A stretch of DNA of 64,000 nucleotides, from the NCBI GenBank assembly GCA_017436705.1, contig JAFSCP010000025.1:1-64000 (forward strand), in the 5' to 3' direction. Below, piece by piece: positions 57,329-64,000 of the stretch; positions within the stretch are counted from its first letter, which is position 1, and every line of letters begins with the position of its first letter. Both the position numbers and the translations under genes were made by a program. Under the pieces are notes generated by a model. It worked only from the letters and a program-made list of their open reading frames with translations, searched no databases and was not told where the DNA came from. Source of the DNA: Bacillota bacterium (GTDB lineage Bacteria; Bacillota; Clostridia; Peptostreptococcales; Anaerovoracaceae).

Positions 57329-58846
57329 ATGGACTTTTTTATTGACTTTGGAGTTATAGGTTCCTCCTTCCTTTCACTGATGCATCCGATCACACTTGGC
57401 TGGATTGTTATCGGCGTTGTAGTGGGAATCATCTTCGGTGCTGTTCCAGGACTTACTGCAACTACTGCAGTAGCTCTTTTCACACCGATTACATTTGACT
57501 TAGACTTTACAGATTCCTTCGCATTCCTTCTCGGAATCTACTGCGGAGGTTACTATGCAGGCTCTATTCCTGCTATTCTTATCAATACACCGGGAGCACC
57601 CGGAAATGCGGCTACAGCTCTTGACGGACATGCTCTGGCAGTACAGGGCAAGGCAGGTAAGGCTCTCAGCGTTTCTGTAACATCATCCTGGTTCGGCGGT
57701 ATTTTCTCAGCATTTATGCTGCTTGTATTCGCTCCTTTATTCACAAAGATGGCGCTTAAATTCGGTCCTCAGGAATATTTCGCAGTTGCAGTCCTCGGAT
57801 TCTCTGCAATTGCAAGTATCTCCGGCAAGTCCATGGTAAAAGGTCTTGCTGCTGGTATGATAGGCTGCGTACTTGGCTGTATCGGTATGGACCCAATGGA
57901 CGGTATTCCAAGATTTACATTCGGTATACTTGACCTTTTCAGCGGTATTGATATTCTTCCTGCTCTTATCGGTCTCTTTGCTTTAACTGAAGTATTCTCC
58001 AAGACTGAATCTCTCAAGAGAGGCCAGAAAGAAGAAGTTCTTCCTTCAGACAGAGTACTTCCTAAATTCAAAGAATACTGGAAGAGAAAAGGTATCCTGC
58101 TCAAATCTTCAATTATTGGTACAATTGTAGGTGCCGTTCCTGGTACTGGCCCTGCTATCGCAGCATGGCTCAGCTACAATGAAGCCAAGAGAGGTTCCAA
58201 GGAACCTGAAAAATTCGGTAATGGTTCAGAAGAAGGTATCATCGCTTGCGAAGCTGCAAATAATGCGGTTACAGGCGGTGCAATCATCCCTCTTATCACA
58301 TTAGGTATCCCTGGCGACGCGGTAACTGCAGTTCTTCTCAGTGCACTGCTTATTCAGGGTCTTACACCTGGACCAATGATGATCGTAAATAACTACGATA
58401 TCGTTACTACTATTTTATGGATCTTAATTATTGCAAACTGCCTGATGTTAGTATTCGGTCTGTTCGGAAGCAAGTACTTCTCCAAGATTCTCAGCATTCC
58501 TTCAACCATTCTGACACCAATCATCTGCGTACTTTGCGTAGCCGGCGGTTTCTCTGTGGGCAACTCAACATTTGACTGCTTACTGGCATTAATTTTAGGT
58601 ATTATCGGTTACGGATTCATGAAGTTCGGTTTCCCTGTAGCACCAATGGTACTTGGTATGGTACTCGGTCCTATCATCGAACCTTACTTCAGACTGGCGC
58701 TTATCAGCAGTGATATGGATCCGATGATCTTCATCAAATCACCTCTCAGCTGTCTCTTCCTTATCCTTACTGTAATCCTTACATGGAGCATGCAGAGAAA
58801 AGGCAAGGGCGGCAAAAAAGAAAAAAAGGCTGAAAAAGCTGCATAA
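57329..58846 (+). CDS. tctA: Tripartite tricarboxylate transporter large permease (TctA), copy 2
   Basis: This 505-residue TctA permease has the family motif GAVPGLTATTAVALFTPITF (about 33–52) and its second-half counterpart GAVPGTGPAIAAWLSYNEAKRG. NNAVTGGAIIPLITLGIPGDAVTAVLLSALLIQGLTPGP is the conserved loop. About 12 helices. It is clearly paralogous to the protein at 40936. AGGAGG precedes the ATG. The cargo is presumably the acid degraded by module 2. Confidence 0.95.
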   Translation: MDFFIDFGVIGSSFLSLMHPITLGWIVIGVVVGIIFGAVPGLTATTAVALFTPITFDLDFTDSFAFLLGIYCGGYYAGSIPAILINTPGAPGNAATALDGHALAVQGKAGKALSVSVTSSWFGGIFSAFMLLVFAPLFTKMALKFGPQEYFAVAVLGFSAIASISGKSMVKGLAAGMIGCVLGCIGMDPMDGIPRFTFGILDLFSGIDILPALIGLFALTEVFSKTESLKRGQKEEVLPSDRVLPKFKEYWKRKGILLKSSIIGTIVGAVPGTGPAIAAWLSYNEAKRGSKEPEKFGNGSEEGIIACEAANNAVTGGAIIPLITLGIPGDAVTAVLLSALLIQGLTPGPMMIVNNYDIVTTILWILIIANCLMLVFGLFGSKYFSKILSIPSTILTPIICVLCVAGGFSVGNSTFDCLLALILGIIGYGFMKFGFPVAPMVLGMVLGPIIEPYFRLALISSDMDPMIFIKSPLSCLFLILTVILTWSMQRKGKGGKKEKKAEKAA

Positions 58847-58858
58847 TCAGGAGGAAAA

Positions 58859-59593
58859 ATGAACGAAGTTGTAAAACAGATTTTAAATCATACTTCCATC
58901 AGAAAGTATAATGAAGAAGGCGTAACACAGGAACAGGTTGATGCAATTGTGCAGTGTGCACAGATGGCATCCACATCCAGCCACTTCCAGGCATATTCAA
59001 TCATCGAAGTGCGTGACCCTGCCAAGAGAGAAGTTCTCAAGGAATGCTCCGGCGGACAGAAGTGGACTGTTACTGCACCACTGGTACTGCTTTTCTGTGC
59101 TGACCTGCACAGAAGCGGCAAGTACTTTGACGGAATTGATAAAGATGTATTAACAAATACAGAATGCTACACTGTTGCTGTTATCGACGCTGCGTTAGCA
59201 GCACAGAATGCATTCACAGCTGCTGAAAGCATGGGCCTTGGCGGCGTAATTGTAGGTGGTATCAGAAATGATGTTCAGAAGCTCATCGACACATTTGAGC
59301 TTCCTGAACAGGTTGCACCTTTATTCGCCCTCTGCCTCGGACATCCTGACGACAACCCTGGCCTCAAGCCAAGACTTCCGCAGGCCGTTGTACACAAGAT
59401 TGACACTTATACCGAAGAAGGCAACGACGAACTGGTTGCAAAGTATGACGCTGAAGTTAAGGAATACTATATTAACAGAGGCGACGGCAAGTGTGAAGAT
59501 ACCTGGGTAGAACACTGCAACAAGCTTATGATGGCAAAGACCAGAGACGAAGTAGGTTATGTTTTCAGAGAGCGCGGATTCCTGGCAAGATAA
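58859..59593 (+). CDS. Nitroreductase family (NfsA-like) flavoprotein
   Basis: This 244-residue FMN enzyme is of the NfsA/FRP branch of nitroreductases. Typical parts are HTSIRKYNEEGVTQEQVDAIVQCAQMASTSSHFQAYSII (about 11–49, FMN and dimer region), DAALAAQNAFTAAESMGLGGVIVGGIRN and LFALCLGHPDDNP (about 158–170). Physiological substrates of such proteins are often quinones, flavins or unsaturated compounds. Its place 12 bp after tctA-2 suggests a reductive step on the imported acid or a redox balancing role (inference). AGGAGG precedes the ATG. Confidence 0.9.
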   Translation: MNEVVKQILNHTSIRKYNEEGVTQEQVDAIVQCAQMASTSSHFQAYSIIEVRDPAKREVLKECSGGQKWTVTAPLVLLFCADLHRSGKYFDGIDKDVLTNTECYTVAVIDAALAAQNAFTAAESMGLGGVIVGGIRNDVQKLIDTFELPEQVAPLFALCLGHPDDNPGLKPRLPQAVVHKIDTYTEEGNDELVAKYDAEVKEYYINRGDGKCEDTWVEHCNKLMMAKTRDEVGYVFRERGFLAR

Positions 59594-59608
59594 TTGACAA
59601 AAATTTTG

Positions 59609-59646
59609 ACAAACCGGGAGGCGAATGCCGCCTGGTTTGTTTTTTA
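59609..59646 (+). terminator. Intra-operon terminator before thiolase copy 2
   Basis: ACAAACCGGGAGGC (59609–59622) pairs with GCCGCCTGGTTTGT (59627–59640), followed by TTTTT. The next gene starts 24 bp later and I see no clear new promoter. Confidence 0.85.
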
Positions 59647-59669
59647 TCCTATGAAAGGCAGATAATATA

Positions 59670-60872
59670 ATGAAAGATGTAGTAATCGTTTCTGCAGCAA
59701 GAACTCCAATCGGAAGCATCGGCGGAACACTTAAAAAGGTTCTTCCTGAAGAACTTCTGAGAATAGTTTTCGAAGCTGCAATTGAAAGAGCCGGAATTGA
59801 AAAGAACCAGATTGACGGAGTAATTGCAGGTCATGTAAAACAGACCACAGATGCTCCTAATATTGCAAGAGTTGCTTCTCTGGCAGTAAGAATTCCGGAA
59901 GAAGTACCTGCTTATACAGTTCACAGACAGTGTGCATCTGGTATGCAGGCAATTCTCAACGGTGTAATGGAAATCCAGTGCGGATATGCAGATACAGTTC
60001 TTGTAGGCGGTACAGAAAGCATGAGCACAGCTCCTTTCTATGTAAGAAATACACGTTTCGGTACAGGCAGCGGCACTGTAGAGTTCATCGACCCTAATAC
60101 TGAAAGCCAGCCAAAGAGCCAGCCTGAATCAATTTACGGCAAGTTCAACATGATTCAGACAGCAGATAAAGTTGCCAGAGAACTCAATATCACAAGAGAA
60201 GAATGCGACGCATTTGCCCTTGCCAGCCAGAGAAAGGCAGTGGCAGCCATTGATGAAGGACGTTTTGATGATGAAATCACTCCTGTTGTGATTCCTCAGA
60301 GAAAGGGCGATCCTATTGTTTTTGACAAGGATGAATACCCAAAGAGAGACACAAACGAGGCTAAACTTGCAAAACTGAAACCAATTTTTGAAGGCGGCGT
60401 AACTACTGCGGGAAATGCTTCCGGAAGAAATGACGGCGCATGTGCAATGGTACTTATGAGCGCAGAAAAAGCTGAAGAACTTGGAATCAGACCTATGGCA
60501 AAATTTGTCGGAGCAGCGGCAGCCGGTGTTGACCCTACAGTAATGGGACTGGGCCCTGTGGCAGCAACCAGAAAGCTCCAGAAACAGTGCCTTGATGAAA
60601 AGGGAATAAGCCTTGAAGATTTCGGCCTTATTGAACTTAACGAGGCTTTTGCGGCACAGTCACTGGGCTGCATCAAGGAGCTCGGCCTGGATCCTGAAAA
60701 GGTTAATGTAAACGGCGGTGCTATAGCTCTCGGTCATCCTCTTGGTGACTCTGGAGCAAGAATCGTTACAACTCTCATGTATGAAATGAAGAGAAGAAAT
60801 GAAAAGTATGGTCTTGCAACCATCTGCATTGCAGGCGGCCTTGGAATGGCGCTTGCAATTGAAAATGTTTAA
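59670..60872 (+). CDS. Thiolase (acetyl-CoA C-acetyltransferase), copy 2
   Basis: This 400-residue thiolase has C88 in RQCASGM, H356 in [12 protein letters not shown] and C386 in ICIAGGLG, the full catalytic set. It is paralogous to the enzyme at 48205. In module 2 it would split acetoacetyl-CoA into two acetyl-CoA. Module 2 has no CoA-transferase of its own, so acetoacetate activation would have to use the pair at 43614–44930. The ribosome site is moderate (AAAGGCAG). It lies behind a strong hairpin, so its expression may be lower than that of the transporter genes. Confidence 0.94.
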   Translation: MKDVVIVSAARTPIGSIGGTLKKVLPEELLRIVFEAAIERAGIEKNQIDGVIAGHVKQTTDAPNIARVASLAVRIPEEVPAYTVHRQCASGMQAILNGVMEIQCGYADTVLVGGTESMSTAPFYVRNTRFGTGSGTVEFIDPNTESQPKSQPESIYGKFNMIQTADKVARELNITREECDAFALASQRKAVAAIDEGRFDDEITPVVIPQRKGDPIVFDKDEYPKRDTNEAKLAKLKPIFEGGVTTAGNASGRNDGACAMVLMSAEKAEELGIRPMAKFVGAAAAGVDPTVMGLGPVAATRKLQKQCLDEKGISLEDFGLIELNEAFAAQSLGCIKELGLDPEKVNVNGGAIALGHPLGDSGARIVTTLMYEMKRRNEKYGLATICIAGGLGMALAIENV

Positions 60873-60896
60873 AAAATTTCTATACAAACATAAACA

Positions 60897-60956
60897 AACT
60901 CCTCATTCTGGAACGGCCGGTTTTATACCGGCTGTTTCAGTCTGGGGAGTTGAACG
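60897..60956. terminator. Hairpin between thiolase-2 and alaX-like gene
   Basis: An outer stem AACTCC/GGAGTT and inner stem GCCGGT/ACCGGC form a long hairpin. On the minus strand it is followed by TGTTTATG, so it mainly serves the convergent editing-protein gene. Confidence 0.6.
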
Positions 60957-60958
60957 TT

Positions 60959-62173
60959 CTAACGCAGATGTTTTTCAATAAGGTCGATGAAAGTATCCAC
61001 ATATTCTGATTTAGTGAAGATGGCACGGGCCATGGTCTTGTTGCCGCCGCCTTTGCCGTTGTATATCTGGGCGTTGTCCTTGACCAGCTTGCCGCAGTCT
61101 GTTTTGCCGTCTGAGACGAGTAAAACAGTAAAGGTAGGCTCGTGTACCAGGAAGGCGATTTTGCCGGCGTGAGGGCCGATTTCGCGGGTCAGAGACACTA
61201 AATCATCCAGGGACAGTACTGAGTAGCGGTGGACGTTGATACCGCGGCTGTAATCTTCGATGATGTGAGCTGCCTCTTTGGCCAGAACATCTTTTTTCAG
61301 CAGGTAGAGCTGGGTACGGACTTCCTTGTTCTTGTCAATCTGAGTCTGGTATTTTTTTAGCACATCGTCCGTTCCGGCGCTCAGGCTGGTGCAGAGGGTG
61401 TTAAGCACGTCCATTTCTTCCTGATATTTCAGGAAAGCTCTGCGGCCTGCTTCGAAGTATATGCGGAACATGCCCTTGTTGCTTTCCACCTTGAAAATCT
61501 TTACCATACCTACCTGACCGGCTGTGGATGGGTGGGTGCCGCAGCAGGCTACGCAGTCAGAAGGGTTTTCGGGGGAGCCGACGCATACAATAGTAATATC
61601 TTTTTCGAGGGCGAGAGCCTTGCGCATAGGCAGGCTTTCGGCTTCTTTTTTTGTATCAAAATGGCGGGTGATTACAGGCTGGTTCTGCCAGATTGCCTCA
61701 TTGGTGCAGAATTCAACATGCTTGGCCATTTCCCATGTGATTGTGGTGAATTCCGGCTTGGCTTCCAGGCTGATATCCACAGTCATGTACTGGTCGCCCA
61801 TGTGGAAACCGCGGTTTACACCTCCGTATTCGCGGAAAAACATACCGCTCAGAATGTGCTCACCGCAATGACGCTGCATATTGTCGAAGCGGCGTTCCCA
61901 GTCGATGGCAAGCTGTACCGCCTGGCCTTCTGAGAGTGCGCCTGCAGGACAGTCTACAGTGTGAACAATATCGTCTGCTGATTCCTGAACATCAGTGACA
62001 GGAAAACCTGCCAGTGTTCCCAGGTCGCAGCTCTGACCACCGCCTTCAGGAAAAAATACAGTCTGGTCCAGAGTCACGGCTGTCATGCCGTTTTTGGCTT
62101 CGCTGACAGAAGTGATGACCGCTGCAGCTTCTTTCATATAAACATCTTCTTTAAAAAGTCTTCTTGCCTTCAT
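60959..62173 (-). CDS. Alanyl-tRNA editing protein AlaX-like (DHHA1 domain)
   Basis: This 404-residue free-standing editing protein removes Ser or Gly from mischarged tRNA-Ala. The editing-core motifs are intact: HxxxH in RHCGEHILSG (about 107–116) and CxxxH in CCGTHPSTAGQ (about 210–220). The N-terminal part has FFPEGGGQSCDLGTL as in AlaRS. The C-terminal DHHA1 domain shows NGKGGGNKTMARAIF. AAGGAGA precedes the chosen ATG ending at 62173; a 56-residue longer frame upstream lacks a ribosome site and has non-native composition. It is divergent from the amidase gene. Confidence 0.9.
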   Translation of the reverse strand: MKARRLFKEDVYMKEAAAVITSVSEAKNGMTAVTLDQTVFFPEGGGQSCDLGTLAGFPVTDVQESADDIVHTVDCPAGALSEGQAVQLAIDWERRFDNMQRHCGEHILSGMFFREYGGVNRGFHMGDQYMTVDISLEAKPEFTTITWEMAKHVEFCTNEAIWQNQPVITRHFDTKKEAESLPMRKALALEKDITIVCVGSPENPSDCVACCGTHPSTAGQVGMVKIFKVESNKGMFRIYFEAGRRAFLKYQEEMDVLNTLCTSLSAGTDDVLKKYQTQIDKNKEVRTQLYLLKKDVLAKEAAHIIEDYSRGINVHRYSVLSLDDLVSLTREIGPHAGKIAFLVHEPTFTVLLVSDGKTDCGKLVKDNAQIYNGKGGGNKTMARAIFTKSEYVDTFIDLIEKHLR

Positions 62174-62268
62174 AGTAAAAATCTCCTTTGGTGACAGTAT
62201 ACCACAGGTTTCGAATATTGAAAATGGAAAAAGCATAATAATAGTGAACGTGATGAGGAGGAAGGCAG

Positions 62269-63129
62269 ATGAAGGAAAAGAGATATATAATGGTCTGGAT
62301 GGCTGCCGTGGTGGTTTTTGCCCTGAGCACGGCAGCGGCAAGCTGGGTTTTCAGCGGGGTCAATGTGTGGACGGCGGCGGGCATGATGGGAAGCACTTCC
62401 GGCGGCGCTGCCGGCAGCCTGCTGGGACCGGAACGGCTGCCGGCAGGCGGGTCAGTGACCGGGAGGCCTGTCATAGTCATTGACCCGGGCCACGGCGGCA
62501 TGGACGGGGGAGCCGTGGACGCCGCCGGCACTGCCGAAAAGGATCTTACCCTTGCCATCGCCAGGGCTCTTGCAGAAGAAATGGCAGAGTATCCTGCGGA
62601 CGTGATAATGACCAGAGAAAGTGACCAGGCGCTGTATACCGACGATGAACGGACAATAAGGGAAAAGAAGCGTGAAGATCTGCTGCGGCGTAAGGCGGTT
62701 ATAGAAGAAGCGGGAGCGGAGCTGGCCGTGTCCATACACCTTAACAGCTTCCCACAGGATGAATCAGTATACGGGGCACAGGTTTTTTATCCAAAGAGCC
62801 ATAAAGGACGAACAAATGTGTCCGGAGAAGAACGAACAAGTGCGGACTATGCGGAAAAGGTCCAGAAATCCCTTGAAATCAACATCGATGACGGACGGAC
62901 AAGGGAGGTTATGACCAAGGATGACATACTGCTGTTTAAGAACATAAATACCAATATTATACTGGTTGAATGTGGCTTTCTTTCAAACCCGGCTGAGGCA
63001 GAAAAGCTGAGAACCGCTGAATATCAACATCTTCTGGCCAGGGCCATCTGGCAGGGAATCAATGAAATTTTATGCCTTGAAAAAACAGATGATGTGGAAG
63101 TTATTGACAGCAAGAACAAGAACTCATAA
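62269..63129 (+). CDS. N-acetylmuramoyl-L-alanine amidase (CwlD-like)
   Basis: This 286-residue cell-wall amidase cleaves the bond between MurNAc and L-Ala. An N-terminal membrane anchor/signal (about 7–28) and a Gly/Ser/Pro-rich spacer lead to the Amidase_3 domain (about 67–275). Zinc ligands lie in VIDPGHGGMDGG, AEKDLTLAIA and SIHLNSFPQDE, and the catalytic glutamate in LVECGFLSNPAE. Size, anchor and single domain match CwlD, needed for muramic-lactam formation in the spore cortex. AGGAGGAAGG precedes the ATG. With BofA, this supports a spore-forming lineage. Confidence 0.88.
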   Translation: MKEKRYIMVWMAAVVVFALSTAAASWVFSGVNVWTAAGMMGSTSGGAAGSLLGPERLPAGGSVTGRPVIVIDPGHGGMDGGAVDAAGTAEKDLTLAIARALAEEMAEYPADVIMTRESDQALYTDDERTIREKKREDLLRRKAVIEEAGAELAVSIHLNSFPQDESVYGAQVFYPKSHKGRTNVSGEERTSADYAEKVQKSLEINIDDGRTREVMTKDDILLFKNINTNIILVECGFLSNPAEAEKLRTAEYQHLLARAIWQGINEILCLEKTDDVEVIDSKNKNS

Positions 63130-63155
63130 AATTTATTTTCCTGCGCAAAAAAATC

Positions 63156-63164
63156 TGTGGATAA
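63156..63164 (-). promoter_or_regulatory. DnaA box 1
   Basis: TGTGGATAA, the reverse complement of the strong DnaA box TTATCCACA. Confidence 0.75.
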
Positions 63165-63230
63165 CTTGCTCTTGACAAGTGGATGTACTTGTGATACGTA
63201 TTGGAATTTCAAGGTTTACAGGACGTGAAG

Positions 63231-63239
63231 TTATCCACA
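63231..63239 (+). promoter_or_regulatory. DnaA box 2
   Basis: TTATCCACA, a perfect match to the strong DnaA box. Confidence 0.75.
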
Positions 63240-63279
63240 GGGGGTTGTGAATTAAATTGTATACAATTTTGGGACAACT

Positions 63280-63288
63280 TGTGGATAA
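63280..63288 (-). promoter_or_regulatory. DnaA box 3
   Basis: TGTGGATAA, again a perfect match on the minus strand. The stretch 63130–63436 has no gene; besides the boxes and the next promoter it is AT-rich spacer. Confidence 0.75.
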
Positions 63289-63357
63289 CCGCCCAAAACA
63301 TTGAAAAATCCACCATTTCTTAATGTTGAAAAATGTTTGCCCGGTTAAGAACAAAGG

Positions 63358-63385
63358 TTGACATAATTCGCTAAAATGGTACAAT
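63358..63385 (+). promoter_or_regulatory. Promoter for the right-edge membrane protein
   Basis: TTGACA (63358–63363), 16-bp spacer, TACAAT (63380–63385), 51 bp before the start codon. Confidence 0.65.
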
Positions 63386-63436
63386 ATGAGGGTAAGATTA
63401 AAAAAGAATATTCTGAAATACGAAAGGGGAACTGAT

Positions 63437-64000
63437 ATGTTCTACGATTATTACGATTATTATTCCACACCTGTGGTCAGCTTTGTGAATCATACCCTGA
63501 TTCTGGCAGTTGCTGCTGTTATTGCAATTATCGCCGGTATTGTTCTGTGTGCAACTTTCCTGAAGAAAAGCAACGAAGGAAAGTATGCAGGATTCAGGGG
63601 TAAATTATACAATGCACTGACTTTTAATCGCTTTTATGCAGAAAATATAATTAAGTTTGTGTATATTATTGCAGCGTGCATCGTTACTGTGATGGGCATC
63701 GTTCTCATCGTTATGGGATCTTTCTTTGCAGGAATCATGATGCTGGTTGTTGTAAATATAGTGCTGAGAATTTCTGTTGAGCTTGTACTCATGTTCATCA
63801 TTCTCTGCAGGAAGACTGTCTCCATGGACAGAAGACTTTCAAAAATCGAAAACTTCTATGTGGAAAACTACGGCGACGACTGGGGCGGAGAAGATGAAGA
63901 ATCTTCCTGCGGCGGCTGCGGAAGCGATGATGAAGAGTCCTGCGACGGCGACTGCGGTACATGCAGCGGTCTGAGCGATCTGGAAGACTTTCATCTGAAT
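63437..64000 (+). CDS. DUF4282-like membrane protein with Cys-rich acidic tail (3' end outside window)
   Basis: The frame is open from ATG 63437 to the last base (188 codons, no stop), so the gene continues beyond the window. AAAGGGG is 8 bp upstream. The protein starts with a tyrosine/aspartate-rich FYDYYDYYS, has a first transmembrane helix (about 18–40), then NALTFNRFYAENIIKFVYII and two more helices (about 70–112), and RISVELVLMFIILCRKTVSM, a pattern like DUF4282. After that comes an acidic tail with cysteines at about 157, 160, 168, 172 and 175 (CGGC...CDGDCGTC). Function unknown; the tail may bind metal (inference). Confidence 0.7.
   Translation, partial: MFYDYYDYYSTPVVSFVNHTLILAVAAVIAIIAGIVLCATFLKKSNEGKYAGFRGKLYNALTFNRFYAENIIKFVYIIAACIVTVMGIVLIVMGSFFAGIMMLVVVNIVLRISVELVLMFIILCRKTVSMDRRLSKIENFYVENYGDDWGGEDEESSCGGCGSDDEESCDGDCGTCSGLSDLEDFHLN

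Noticed and set aside
62174-62341. 56-residue N-terminal extension of the AlaX-like protein
   Set aside because: Composition is unlike the family and there is no ribosome site; the ATG ending at 62173 has AAGGAGA and begins the known fold.
63130-63436. Complete chromosomal origin (oriC)
   Set aside because: Three DnaA boxes are present but dnaA/dnaN/rpmH are not adjacent and I cannot see a clear unwinding element, so only a DnaA-box cluster is reported.

Overview
This is a low- to mid-GC Gram-positive (Firmicutes/Clostridia) chromosome segment. The evidence is strong AGGAGG ribosome sites, some TTG and GTG starts, the dnaX–ybaB–recR–bofA block, a CwlD-like amidase and BofA (endospore-lineage proteins), and anaerobic-type catabolism (BKACE enzymes, acetoacetate CoA-transferase, tripartite tricarboxylate transporters). 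An amino-acid/organic-acid fermenter near the Anaerovoracaceae (Clostridial Family XIII) would fit. That placement is inference from gene content, not a phylogenetic result. No tRNA, rRNA, CRISPR array or intact IS element was seen.

Layout. 1–4.2 kb: the 3' part of ligA, two recently duplicated zinc-ribbon membrane proteins, a small membrane protein and an AIR-synthase/HypE-like protein. 4.2–4.45 kb: a gene-free array of four hairpin units. 4.5–6.6 kb: divergent TraX-like gene and membrane-anchored HTH regulator. 6.5–10 kb: SRP RNA, dnaX, ybaB, recR, inverted yaaL-like gene, bofA. 10–13.3 kb: lipoprotein, MBOAT O-acyltransferase and DHHW partner (surface polymer acylation). 13.4–17.4 kb: ion channel, NSS symporter, YbaK deacylase, YitT. 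17.5–22.7 kb: YfcC transporter, two M20 hydrolases and a D-aminoacylase-like amidohydrolase (scavenging of acylated amino acids or peptides). 22.7–38 kb: mainly housekeeping genes (uvrB, uvrA, pncB, fba, an RluA synthase, lepB, smpB) mixed with accessory genes (AAA ATPase, Rpn nuclease, MerR regulator, a YceG-like protein, a signal-peptidase-like protein). 38–39.3 kb: a Fic enzyme.

39.3–60.9 kb is the most distinctive part: two parallel catabolic modules built around paralogous BKACE (beta-keto acid cleavage) enzymes. Module 1 (39389–52486) has an SDR dehydrogenase, TctBAC uptake system, two-subunit CoA-transferase, Na+/solute symporter, BKACE, 3-hydroxyacyl-CoA-dehydrogenase-like enzyme, thiolase, a PrpR-type sigma-54 activator and an AEC transporter. 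Two near-consensus sigma-54 promoters and a tandem pair of inverted-repeat enhancer candidates lie at its left end. Module 2 (52577–60872) has a second BKACE with a MATE exporter, a divergently read GntR/FCD regulator, a second Tct system (C-B-A order), a nitroreductase and a second thiolase. It uses sigma-70 promoters overlapped by AT-rich palindromes that look like GntR operators. The expected chemistry is uptake of a beta-hydroxy or beta-keto acid, oxidation to the beta-keto acid, BKACE cleavage with acetyl-CoA to acetoacetate plus an acyl-CoA, CoA transfer to acetoacetate, and thiolysis to two acetyl-CoA. The substrate cannot be read from the sequence.

60.9–64 kb: an AlaX-type tRNA editing protein, a CwlD-like amidase, a 307-bp gene-free stretch with three perfect DnaA boxes, and a membrane protein with a cysteine-rich acidic tail that runs off the right edge.
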